Shown here piece after piece: positions 7,881 to 15,179 of a stretch of DNA of 46,834 bases. A program made the translations under genes and the position numbers. This DNA is from Actinomycetota bacterium (GTDB taxonomy: Bacteria > Actinomycetota > Acidimicrobiia > IMCC26256 > PALSA-610). The stretch's first letter is position 1. The number at the start of each line of letters is the position of its first letter. Below the pieces are notes generated by a model that was given only the letters and a program-made list of their open reading frames with translations, had not been told where the DNA came from and did not search any database. The DNA is taken from positions 1-46,834 of the forward strand of contig SXJP01000027.1 of the NCBI GenBank assembly GCA_005779395.1. Direction: 5' to 3'.

Positions 7881-7886
7881 TAGCGT
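7881..7886 (+). promoter_or_regulatory. -10-like box TAGCGT before ruvC
   Basis: TAGCGT, identical to the box before the HtpX-like gene, ends 7 bases before the ruvC ATG at 7894. No Shine-Dalgarno is present. It probably starts a leaderless ruvC-ruvA-ruvB message. Confidence 0.45.
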
Positions 7887-7893
7887 CGAACCC

Positions 7894-8502
7894 ATGTTCG
7901 TGTCCGATCCACAGGATCGTCCGATACTCGGTATCGACCCAGGGCTTACGCGCATGGGGTACGGGGCCGTAGTGCGTGCAGGCTCTGCGGCTCGCGCCGT
8001 CTCGGCTGGCGTGATCACGACCGACCCTGCTCTAGATTTGCCTGCGAGGTTGGGGCGCCTATCTGTCGAGATCGAGGCGCTCCTAGACGATATTGCGCCG
8101 CGGGCGATGGCTGTCGAACGGGTCTTGTTTCAAGTAAACGTTCGTACCGCGATTTCTGTCGGCCAGGCAAGTGGCCTGGCTATTGCTGCAGCGGCGCGCA
8201 GGTCTATTCCCGTGGTGCAGTACTCGCCGAATGAAGTCAAGCTCAGCGTCACGGGCGACGGCGCGGCTTCTAAGCAAGCGGTGCAGATGATGGTCGCGAA
8301 GCTTCTTGGCCTCGCTGCTGTTCCAGATCCGCCCGACGCTGCCGATGCTCTAGCACTTGCGCTATGTCACGCTTGGCGTGATCGCGTCGAGTCGGCGCGT
8401 TCGGCAGCTACCGCTGGGGCTAGTCCAAATCTTGGGTCGCAGAGCAACCGTCAGACGCGGATCGAAGCCGCGATAGCCAAGACGGCAAAGGCACGTAAAT
8501 GA
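7894..8502 (+). CDS. ruvC: Holliday junction resolvase RuvC
   Basis: The 202-residue RNase H-fold endonuclease cuts four-way junctions symmetrically during recombination repair. The first catalytic aspartate is in ILGIDPGLTRMGYG (Asp15). The acidic residue of the central strand is in MAVERVLFQVN, and the C-terminal acidic pair sits in PDPPDAADALALALCH. About seven residues precede the usual start, and a Ser/Ala/Lys-rich tail of about 35 residues follows the catalytic domain, making it slightly longer than the E. coli protein (173). The ATGA overlap with ruvA marks a coupled ruvC-ruvA-ruvB operon. Confidence 0.96.
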   Translation: MFVSDPQDRPILGIDPGLTRMGYGAVVRAGSAARAVSAGVITTDPALDLPARLGRLSVEIEALLDDIAPRAMAVERVLFQVNVRTAISVGQASGLAIAAAARRSIPVVQYSPNEVKLSVTGDGAASKQAVQMMVAKLLGLAAVPDPPDAADALALALCHAWRDRVESARSAATAGASPNLGSQSNRQTRIEAAIAKTAKARK

Positions 8503-9086
8503 TTGGTTCACTAAGAGGCACAGTCATCGAGCGCACGCTCGGCGGGGAAGTTCTAGTCGAGGTCGGGGGGGTCGGGTATCGCGTAAATGTCCCTTCCTCC
8601 ACCCTCAGCCAATTGGAGATCGGCGCTGTCGGTTTCTTGTTCACCCACCTACATGTTCGCGAAGACGCGATGGTGCTTTACGGCTTTCTTAGCCGGGTAG
8701 AGCGCGACACCTTTGAAGCGCTTATTGGTGTATCTGGAATTGGGCCGAAGCTCGGCGTTGCGATGCTCGCTATCCACCCTCCGCATGCCTTGCGCCGTGT
8801 TGTGGCCGAAGATGATGTCGAGTCATTGTGTCTCGTGCCGGGTGTAGGCAAACGCACCGCTCAACGTCTATTGATCGAACTCAAGTCGAAGCTCGACATT
8901 GAAGAGATCGATATCACGGCTGGTCTAGCCAGTAACGGGTCGGTGCGCTCCGATGTGAGAGAAGCGCTCACGGCGATGGGTTTCGGCATCGACGAAGTAC
9001 GCGAAGTTCTCTCCTCGATGCCTAGCGACGGAACAGCAGAAGAACTTTTGCGCGACGCTCTTAAACAGTTAGCGCGCCGCTCGTGA
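8499..9086 (+). CDS. ruvA: Holliday junction branch migration protein RuvA
   Basis: The 195-residue protein has the N-terminal OB-fold ([20 protein letters not shown], then [18 protein letters not shown]). Two helix-hairpin-helix motifs ([17 protein letters not shown] and [20 protein letters not shown]) bind the junction, and the C-terminal domain that touches RuvB ([19 protein letters not shown]) is present. RuvA tetramers hold the junction and load the RuvB motor. Length is normal. It overlaps ruvC by four bases at its start and ruvB by four at its end (GTGA). Confidence 0.97.
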   Translation: MIGSLRGTVIERTLGGEVLVEVGGVGYRVNVPSSTLSQLEIGAVGFLFTHLHVREDAMVLYGFLSRVERDTFEALIGVSGIGPKLGVAMLAIHPPHALRRVVAEDDVESLCLVPGVGKRTAQRLLIELKSKLDIEEIDITAGLASNGSVRSDVREALTAMGFGIDEVREVLSSMPSDGTAEELLRDALKQLARRS

Positions 9087-10132
9087 CCCGCGAAGAACTT
9101 CTGTCTCCAGGCGCCGATCCGGTCGAGGCAGCCGAAGAAACGACATTGCGACCGCGTTCATTGGCAGAGTTCGTTGGTCAGCCGAAACTTGTCGAACACC
9201 TAGAGATCATGCTTGCTGCGGCTAAGAAGCGATCACAGGCCGTAGACCACATCCTGCTCAGCGGTCCGCCGGGGTTAGGCAAGACAAGTCTCGCTGGAAT
9301 TATCGCCACAGAAATGGGCGCACGCCTTTGCCCTACGAGTGGACCAGCGCTCGAACGTGCCGGGGATCTTGCTGCAATCCTCTCAAATCTCGACTGCGGT
9401 GACATTCTGTTCATCGATGAGGTGCACAGGCTTCCGCGCGCTGTCGAAGAAGTTCTGTATCCAGCAATGGAAGACTTCCAACTCGATATCGTGATCGGCA
9501 AAGGTCCGGCGGCTCGCAGCATCCGCCTCGATTTGCCTAGGTTCACTCTCGTTGGGGCAACAACTCGCACCGGGCTCATCACCGGTCCGTTGCGTGACCG
9601 TTTTGGTTTCGTTGCTCGGCTCGACTACTACGTGCCAGAAGATCTTGCCTCGATCGTTACGCGGGCAGCGAACATCCTTGGAGTGCCTCTAGTGGCAGAC
9701 GGGGCCGTTGCCATCGCTGGGCGAAGCCGCGGTACTCCTCGAATCGCTAACCGTCTGCTGAAGCGAGTCCGCGACTTCGCTGAGGTGCGCGGCGATGGTC
9801 GGGTAGACGCTGCGACTGCATTCGAGGCGCTCGCATTGTTCGAGGTTGATGTACTAGGTCTCGACAAGGTCGACAGAGCGATACTCAACGCGCTGTGCCG
9901 TACTTTCGGCGGCCAACCTGTCGGACTCGGGACCTTGAGCATCGCCGTCGGTGAGGCACAAGAAACCGTAGAAGACGTATACGAACCGTTTCTGCTGCAG
10001 TGCGGCCTAATTCAGCGCACGCCTCGTGGGCGTGTGGCCACGGCCGCAGGATGGGAGCACATTGGGTTGAGTTCGCCTACTCTGCCACCGGCCAGCATTG
10101 GCCTTTTCGACGAACAACAGTCAAGCGACTAA
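9083..10132 (+). CDS. ruvB: Holliday junction branch migration ATPase RuvB
   Basis: The 349-residue AAA+ motor has [20 protein letters not shown] at the N-terminus, Walker [12 protein letters not shown], Walker [21 protein letters not shown] and sensor sequence [19 protein letters not shown]. The C-terminal winged helix ([28 protein letters not shown], then [12 protein letters not shown]) contacts DNA. All expected elements are present. The start is a GTG at 9083 overlapping the ruvA TGA, giving coupled translation. The protein ends with a short acidic/polar tail. A crotonase gene follows after 14 bases. Confidence 0.97.
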   Translation: MTREELLSPGADPVEAAEETTLRPRSLAEFVGQPKLVEHLEIMLAAAKKRSQAVDHILLSGPPGLGKTSLAGIIATEMGARLCPTSGPALERAGDLAAILSNLDCGDILFIDEVHRLPRAVEEVLYPAMEDFQLDIVIGKGPAARSIRLDLPRFTLVGATTRTGLITGPLRDRFGFVARLDYYVPEDLASIVTRAANILGVPLVADGAVAIAGRSRGTPRIANRLLKRVRDFAEVRGDGRVDAATAFEALALFEVDVLGLDKVDRAILNALCRTFGGQPVGLGTLSIAVGEAQETVEDVYEPFLLQCGLIQRTPRGRVATAAGWEHIGLSSPTLPPASIGLFDEQQSSD

Positions 10133-10146
10133 GAGGCGAAACCAAT

Positions 10147-10851
10147 ATGGGTGTAGATGTCAACATCACCGACGGGGTCGCTGTAGCGACGATCGACAAC
10201 GGCAAGGCGAATGTCTTGTCGCCCGAGATCATCGCAGAGCTAGATGCAGCGCTCACGACGGCAGAGAACGCCGGACCAGAAGAGGTTGGCGCGCTGGTCA
10301 TTGCTGGCGCGCCTGGGTTCTTGTCTGGCGGATTCGATCTCAACGTCATGACGAGTTCGCCAGAGGCTGCAGGCAATTTGGTTTGCGCTGGCGGCGATTT
10401 CTTTGTCCGTTGTTTCGCGTCCGCCGTACCGGTAGTCGCTGCTTGCACGGGCCACGCTGTCGCGGCAGGAGCTCTGTTGCTGCTTAGTTGCGACGAACGC
10501 GTCGGCGCTGCCGGAAATTTTAAGATCGGACTCATCGAGACAGCTAAGGGCATGGTTCTACCTCGGTGGGCAGTAGAACTCGCCGAAGAAAGGCTAAGCC
10601 GTCGCCATCTGGCGCTAGCCACTGTCGGGGCACGCATGTACAACCCAGATGACGCTCGCGATGCGGGGTTCTTGGACGAAGTTGCGGCCCCAGAGCAAGT
10701 CCTCCCACGGGCAATCGAAGCCGCAAAGGTATGGGCGAGCCTGCCGAGGTACGCCTATGCGGGCCAGGTAAAAATGAACCGTGGCCAACGAATCGAAGCC
10801 CTACGTGCCGCGATCGACGCCGATCGCGGGTCGTTATTTCATATCAGTTGA
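10147..10851 (+). CDS. Enoyl-CoA hydratase/isomerase family (crotonase) protein
   Basis: The 234-residue crotonase-fold protein has a first strand VNITDGVAVATIDNGKANVLS, the oxyanion-hole segment VIAGAPGFLSGGFDL (about 51-65) and the second oxyanion region ACTGHAVAAGALLLLSCDERVGA (about 97-119). GNFKIGLIETAKGMVLP carries the glutamate corresponding to one catalytic residue of enoyl-CoA hydratase. It is slightly short for the family (about 255). The substrate cannot be assigned. The frame is open from 10000 inside ruvB, but the ATG at 10147, with AGAGG about ten bases upstream, gives the family N-terminus. It lies between ruvB and yajC, which usually adjoin. Confidence 0.88.
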   Translation: MGVDVNITDGVAVATIDNGKANVLSPEIIAELDAALTTAENAGPEEVGALVIAGAPGFLSGGFDLNVMTSSPEAAGNLVCAGGDFFVRCFASAVPVVAACTGHAVAAGALLLLSCDERVGAAGNFKIGLIETAKGMVLPRWAVELAEERLSRRHLALATVGARMYNPDDARDAGFLDEVAAPEQVLPRAIEAAKVWASLPRYAYAGQVKMNRGQRIEALRAAIDADRGSLFHIS

Positions 10852-10968
10852 TCGACCTAGTGTCGCAAGCCATGGTCTATGTCACAGCTAGTCTCCATGG
10901 GTCTTGTCCTGGCCGAAACCGCCAATCACATAGTGGTCTAGGTCCCATTTAGTTTTTGAGGTTCTGAA

Positions 10969-11253
10969 TTGGAATCATTAGCTCCCATTCTGTGGTTCGC
11001 GTTCTTAGGAATCATGTTCTTGCTCCTGATTGTGCGGCCACAAAGACGCAAGATCGCTGCGTTCGCTGCCATGCAGGCAGCCGTAGAGGTCGGCGACGAG
11101 ATCCTGACCACATCGGGGCTTTTCGGAACGATTCGCAGTCTCGATGAGCAGAGCATCGAACTAGAAGTCGCGAACGGAGTGGTTCTGCGGTACGCTCGCC
11201 AAGCCATCGGGAGCATCTTGACCGAAGACGACGCCGGGGACGACGCAGAATGA
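10969..11253 (+). CDS. yajC: Preprotein translocase accessory subunit YajC
   Basis: The 94-residue protein has one N-terminal membrane helix (about 5-23, APILWFAFLGIMFLLLIVRP). The conserved RPQRRK follows, then the cytoplasmic YajC domain (VGDEILTTSGLFGTIRSLDEQ, IELEVANGVVLRYARQAIG). It works with SecD and SecF, which are encoded directly downstream. The start is a TTG at 10969, chosen because GAGG lies at 10958-10961 with 7-base spacing and no ATG or GTG is available before the helix. The 117-base gap before it holds no gene and presumably the promoter. Its stop overlaps the secD ATG. Confidence 0.93.
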   Translation: MESLAPILWFAFLGIMFLLLIVRPQRRKIAAFAAMQAAVEVGDEILTTSGLFGTIRSLDEQSIELEVANGVVLRYARQAIGSILTEDDAGDDAE

Positions 11254-13199
11254 AGAAGTTCCTTGGCTTGCTGTTTGGCGCAAGCATCGCAAGCATCGGT
11301 GTTTGGAAATTCGATGCGACGTCATCGAAGGTCGCATGGGCTGTAGCGGTTCTGTTGTTGGCATCTCTGGTGGTCTTCACAAAGCGCGGGCCGAATCGCG
11401 CCCCGAAACTCAGACTCGGCTTCACGATCATCGTGGTTATCAGTGCATTCGTGTCGACAATTATCGGGGGAGACCGACCACAACTCGGCCTCGACTTGCA
11501 AGGTGGCGTGTCGATCGTGCTGTTCCCCGTAGAGGGATCCGATCTTTCCCAGCTCGATACGGCAGTCGACATCATTTTCAGCCGTATCAACAGCCTCGGA
11601 GCGACCGAACCGGAGGTAAGCCGCCAGGGTTCGACAATTGTTGTCGACATCCCCGGCCTGAAGGACCCTGAGCGCGCTGTCGAGGTAGTTGGGCGCACAG
11701 CATGCCTACGCTTTCGCGCTGTCCTAGCAGGCCCAGTGCCAGCTACGGCGACTGTTCCAGAGACAACAACGACCGTCGCTACGACCTCTTCTGTGGCTAC
11801 TACAACGACCGGCAAAGCCACGACTTCGACTGCCGTTACAACAACAACCGTCGCCACGGAAGGCTCCTCCACGACGGCTGCCGTGACCTCGTCGACCACC
11901 ACGTCCACAACAGTTGCCGGACCAACTACAACCACGGTCCCTCCGCCCAAACTCAACTGTGATGTCAGCTCTTTGGCTCCGCCTGATTTGACGCTCCCGA
12001 GTACGCCGTTGCCGGAAGATCCAGCGAGTGCAACCTTGCCATCGGCCGACCCAGGCGTAGAAACGACCGCGCAAGCCGCTGGGCTGACGATCTCAACTCA
12101 ACCGATACTCGCGTCACGGCCTTTGCAGACACCAACGACACAAACGACAACAACGACAGTGCCACCTCCGACGACCACGACCGTCGCTGCCACCACCACG
12201 ACGCTCGCGCCAGGAACCAACATCTGCGAGTCGTATGTCAAGGAAGACGACCCTGACACCGCTTCGTGGGTATACGACAAGGACAAGTCCAGTTGCTACC
12301 TGCTCGGAGAGACGATACTTACAGGACGCTCGATTGCCGACGCTGAAGCGGCATACGAGCAACAGTGGGTCGTTAACGTCGAGTTCAAGAACGATGACTT
12401 CGTCACGAAAGTCGCGATGCCGAACGTGGGTAAGTACGTCGCAATAGTCCTTGACGATCGGGTCCAATCGGCGCCGAAAATCAACGAAGGAATTACCGGT
12501 CGCAACGTCCAGATCAGCGGGTCCTTCACGGACTCCGAATCTAAGGACCTCGCATTGGTCCTGAAGTACGGGTCTCTGCCGATCCAATTCGACGAGAGCC
12601 AGACGACACGACAGTCAGTGTCGCCAAGCCTCGGCAAGGACCAACTCAGCGCGGGTATCGCTGCAGGAGCGTTCGGCCTCGCGCTTGTTGCGCTGTTCAT
12701 GGTCCTGTACTACAGGCTTCTCGGATTCGTTGTGTGGGTCGGCCTGAGCTTCACAGGACTGATCTTCTTTGTGCTTGTGAGCTTCCTTGGTGACGCTCAG
12801 GGCCTGACACTCACCTTGGCTGGAGTAACTGGCTTGATCGTTTCGGTAGGTGTCACCGTCGACAGCTATGTCGTTTACTTCGAGCGGCTCAAAGATGAGG
12901 TGCGCAGCGGTAAGACAATTCGTAGCTCGATCGATGTCGGGTTCACCAAGGCGTTCCGGACCATCGTCGCAGCCGACCTCGTGTCGCTAATCGGCGCAGC
13001 TGTTCTTTACTTCCTCGCGATCGGCTCGGTGAGGGGTTTTGCTTACTTCCTCGGGCTTTCGACTCTTATCGACCTAACGATCGCCTTCTTTTTCATGTAT
13101 CCGCTGGTGTCGTTCATCGCTAAGCGTCCGGGACTAATCAAAATGCGTCGACTCGGCATCGCTGCGGGTCTAGATGTGGCAGGAAAGGTCGACGCATGA
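11250..13199 (+). CDS. secD: Protein translocase subunit SecD with Thr-rich inserts
   Basis: At 649 residues this is longer than many bacterial SecD proteins. The SecD signature GLDLQGGVSIVLFPV is at about 80-94, the P1 domain begins thereafter (SRINSLGATEPEVSRQG), and the C-terminal half has the helices of the RND-like fold with the TVDSYVVYFERLKDEVRSGK region. Three hydrophobic segments precede DLQGG (about 4-21, 27-43 and 56-74) where one is usual. The periplasmic part is interrupted by two Thr-rich low-complexity linkers (residues about 165-233 and 294-320) flanking a Pro-rich stretch. SecD and SecF use the proton gradient to help complete protein export. It overlaps yajC and secF by four bases each. 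Confidence 0.95.
   Translation: MKKFLGLLFGASIASIGVWKFDATSSKVAWAVAVLLLASLVVFTKRGPNRAPKLRLGFTIIVVISAFVSTIIGGDRPQLGLDLQGGVSIVLFPVEGSDLSQLDTAVDIIFSRINSLGATEPEVSRQGSTIVVDIPGLKDPERAVEVVGRTACLRFRAVLAGPVPATATVPETTTTVATTSSVATTTTGKATTSTAVTTTTVATEGSSTTAAVTSSTTTSTTVAGPTTTTVPPPKLNCDVSSLAPPDLTLPSTPLPEDPASATLPSADPGVETTAQAAGLTISTQPILASRPLQTPTTQTTTTTVPPPTTTTVAATTTTLAPGTNICESYVKEDDPDTASWVYDKDKSSCYLLGETILTGRSIADAEAAYEQQWVVNVEFKNDDFVTKVAMPNVGKYVAIVLDDRVQSAPKINEGITGRNVQISGSFTDSESKDLALVLKYGSLPIQFDESQTTRQSVSPSLGKDQLSAGIAAGAFGLALVALFMVLYYRLLGFVVWVGLSFTGLIFFVLVSFLGDAQGLTLTLAGVTGLIVSVGVTVDSYVVYFERLKDEVRSGKTIRSSIDVGFTKAFRTIVAADLVSLIGAAVLYFLAIGSVRGFAYFLGLSTLIDLTIAFFFMYPLVSFIAKRPGLIKMRRLGIAAGLDVAGKVDA
11742..11948 (+). 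repeat. Thr-rich low-complexity coding repeat in secD, first linker
   Basis: This stretch encodes about 69 residues dominated by Thr, Val, Ala and Ser (units such as TTTTVATT and TTTTVPPP). The codons are mixed (acg, aca, acc, act), so the bias is at the protein level rather than a simple DNA microsatellite. It resembles the extracellular Thr/Pro hinge seen again in the pilin gene at about 18050-18130. Confidence 0.75.
12129..12209 (+). repeat. Thr-rich low-complexity coding repeat in secD, second linker
   Basis: This encodes about 27 residues, mostly Thr with Pro-Pro-Pro and Val-Ala breaks (TTTTTVPPPTTTTVAATTTT). It lies before a cysteine-containing segment (NICESYV) that resumes the periplasmic domain. 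Confidence 0.7.
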
Positions 13200-14599
13200 A
13201 CGCGGTCGCGGACCAGCTCGAACAGATTCCCGGCGTCGATCGTCGGCATCGTTTCGGTGACCTTCTACACGAACGTACGAACTTCCGGTTTATGCGGCAC
13301 CGCAAACGCATGTTGATTGCATTCGTCGCGGTAATAGTCGTCAGCATTTCTTCGCTGCTCGTCTTTGACCTGAATCTAGGGATCGACTTCGAGGGCGGCG
13401 TGTCGTGGTCGGTCGAAATGGCCGATTCCAAGGATGCCTCCATCGCAGCCGTTCGCGATCGGCTCGCTCCGCTTGGTTTCGAGGACACAAAGATCACCAC
13501 CACCAATAACGCGCAGGCAAACACGACGACGGTGCGTGTCCAGTCTGCGGAAATAGCGAACGATCCTGTGAAGCAGGTCCGCGACGCGATTGCTGAAGCG
13601 ATCGACGCAACACCAGCAGAAGTCACAGCCGACGCCAAGGGCATGAGTGTCACGTTCAGTGCGCTCGGGATCCACGATGCCGACCAGAAAAAGGTCGAAA
13701 GTGCGGTGAAAAAAGTTGATGGCGTTGATGCCGAGGTCACAATCGTGCCCGGGACTGATGGCTCGAACGTAATCGTCGTCGTCGATGAGATGCCTGCGAG
13801 CGAGCGCGACGGTGTAACAGCGGCGCTTGCTAAGTATGCAGGTCGAGAAGTAAGCGACGTCTCGATTAATACGGTTGGACCTACCTGGGGCAAAGAAGTA
13901 TCTAAGAAGGCGCTGTACGCGCTTCTCATGTTTTTTGCTGTGTTGGCCGTCTATCTTTCATTGCGGTTCGAGTTCAAGATGGCCGCTTCTGCGATCATCG
14001 CAGTAATCCACGACATCATCTTCACAGTCGGCGTTTACGCGATAGTCGGCTTTGAGGTGACGCCAGCCACGGTTACTGCGTTCCTGACGATTCTCGGATT
14101 CTCTCTATACGACACAGTCGTCGTGTTCGACAAGGTCAAAGAAAACGCAGTCAACGTCGGCGGCAAACTCAGCTACGCGGGAATGGTTGATCAAGCTTTG
14201 AACCAGGTCCTCATGCGTTCGTTGTCGACATCGCTAGTGGCACTGTTGCCTGTCGCTTCATTGCTCATCGTTGGGTCGTTTATTCTCGGGGCAACTGCAC
14301 TCGAAGAATTTGCTCTTGCCCTCTTTGCTGGTCTTTTCATCGGCACGTATTCGTCCATCGTTGTGGCTGCTCCTGCGCTGTGCACGTGGAAGGAACGCGA
14401 GTCGCGATATGCGGCTGTGCGAGGTCGAGGTGAGCGCACTCGTCCCAACATTTCTGAGCGAAGCCCACTCAGAGTCGAAAATGTCAATCCAGAAACTGGG
14501 TCCAAAGTTGAGTGGGATGCGACCGGGGTTCCTGGCCCAGCAGCGGTGAAGCGCACAAACGCACCTCGCCCGCGTTCGCAAAGAGGACGTAAGCGCTAA
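13196..14599 (+). CDS. secF: Protein translocase subunit SecF
   Basis: The 467-residue protein has a cytoplasmic N-terminal segment of about 38 residues and a first helix at about 40-58. The SecF signature LNLGIDFEGGVSWSVEM follows, then a periplasmic P4 domain. Five further helices start at about 240 (KALYALLMFFAVLAVYLSL), including the conserved FLTILGFSLYDTVVVFDKVKEN. A basic, Pro/Arg-rich cytoplasmic tail of about 70 residues ends the protein, as in other actinobacterial SecF. The P4 domain is enlarged relative to E. coli SecF (323 residues). It partners SecD, encoded just upstream with a four-base overlap. Confidence 0.96.
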   Translation: MNAVADQLEQIPGVDRRHRFGDLLHERTNFRFMRHRKRMLIAFVAVIVVSISSLLVFDLNLGIDFEGGVSWSVEMADSKDASIAAVRDRLAPLGFEDTKITTTNNAQANTTTVRVQSAEIANDPVKQVRDAIAEAIDATPAEVTADAKGMSVTFSALGIHDADQKKVESAVKKVDGVDAEVTIVPGTDGSNVIVVVDEMPASERDGVTAALAKYAGREVSDVSINTVGPTWGKEVSKKALYALLMFFAVLAVYLSLRFEFKMAASAIIAVIHDIIFTVGVYAIVGFEVTPATVTAFLTILGFSLYDTVVVFDKVKENAVNVGGKLSYAGMVDQALNQVLMRSLSTSLVALLPVASLLIVGSFILGATALEEFALALFAGLFIGTYSSIVVAAPALCTWKERESRYAAVRGRGERTRPNISERSPLRVENVNPETGSKVEWDATGVPGPAAVKRTNAPRPRSQRGRKR

Positions 14600-14642
14600 C
14601 TGCAGCCCGTACTTGGTAGCGACTCACGATTACCGATCGGCT

Positions 14643-14648
14643 TACACT
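14643..14648 (+). promoter_or_regulatory. -10-like box TACACT before apt
   Basis: TACACT ends 6 bases before the ATG at 14655, without a Shine-Dalgarno. It supports the ATG at 14655 over the in-frame TTG at 14613 and suggests a leaderless apt-relA transcript. Confidence 0.45.
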
Positions 14649-14654
14649 AACGAG

Positions 14655-15179
14655 ATGGTCGATGCCGAGTGGCTGAAGGATCACATCAAAGATCTTGTGG
14701 ATTTCCCGCAAGCCGGTGTGACTTTCCGCGATATCACCCCGCTGCTTGCCGATCCGAAGGCCTTGCAGTTCGCGATCGAACGCCTCGCAAGCCCGTTTCA
14801 TGACGACGGCATCGACAAAGTCGTTGCCGTCGAGGCGCGGGGTTTTATTTTTGGTGTAGCCGTAGCGAACACACTCGGAGTTGGTTTCGTGCCTGTGCGC
14901 AAACCCGGCAAGTTGCCACGCGCGGTTCATGTCGAACGCTACGAGCTTGAGTACGGCACGGATGCTTTAGAAATTCACCAGGATGCCTTGACCGCTGGCG
15001 AGCGAGTCCTGGTAGTTGACGACGTGTTAGCTACCGGTGGAACTGCGAGCGCCACAATGGCGCTCATTGAGCAACTCGGCGCCGAGGTGGCAGCCTTGTC
15101 GTTCCTTATTGATCTCACATTTCTCGACGGCCGTTCACGCCTTTCCGGCCAGAATATTCACGCGGTTCTGGAATACTGA
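14655..15179 (+). CDS. apt: Adenine phosphoribosyltransferase
   Basis: The 174-residue type I phosphoribosyltransferase converts adenine and PRPP to AMP. The conserved start LKDHIKDLVDFPQAGVTFRD is followed by VVAVEARGFIFG and the hood residues GFVPVRKPGKLPR. The PRPP-binding loop VLVVDDVLATGGTASA and the closing helix are present. The frame extends upstream to a TTG at 14613, but the ATG at 14655 gives the normal length and sits next to a -10-like box. Placement between secF and relA is the common actinobacterial order. Its TGA shares a base with the relA ATG. Confidence 0.96.
   Translation: MVDAEWLKDHIKDLVDFPQAGVTFRDITPLLADPKALQFAIERLASPFHDDGIDKVVAVEARGFIFGVAVANTLGVGFVPVRKPGKLPRAVHVERYELEYGTDALEIHQDALTAGERVLVVDDVLATGGTASATMALIEQLGAEVAALSFLIDLTFLDGRSRLSGQNIHAVLEY

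Noticed and set aside
10852..10968. Inverted repeat GACCTAG / CTAGGTC (10854-10860 and 10938-10944) as an operator before yajC
   Set aside because: The arms are only 7 bases and 77 bases apart, and this may be chance. No other feature was seen in this gap.
11012..11956. A 314-residue minus-strand frame rich in Val and Thr
   Set aside because: It is the antisense shadow of secD and its Thr-rich linker, with no start signal and no family features.
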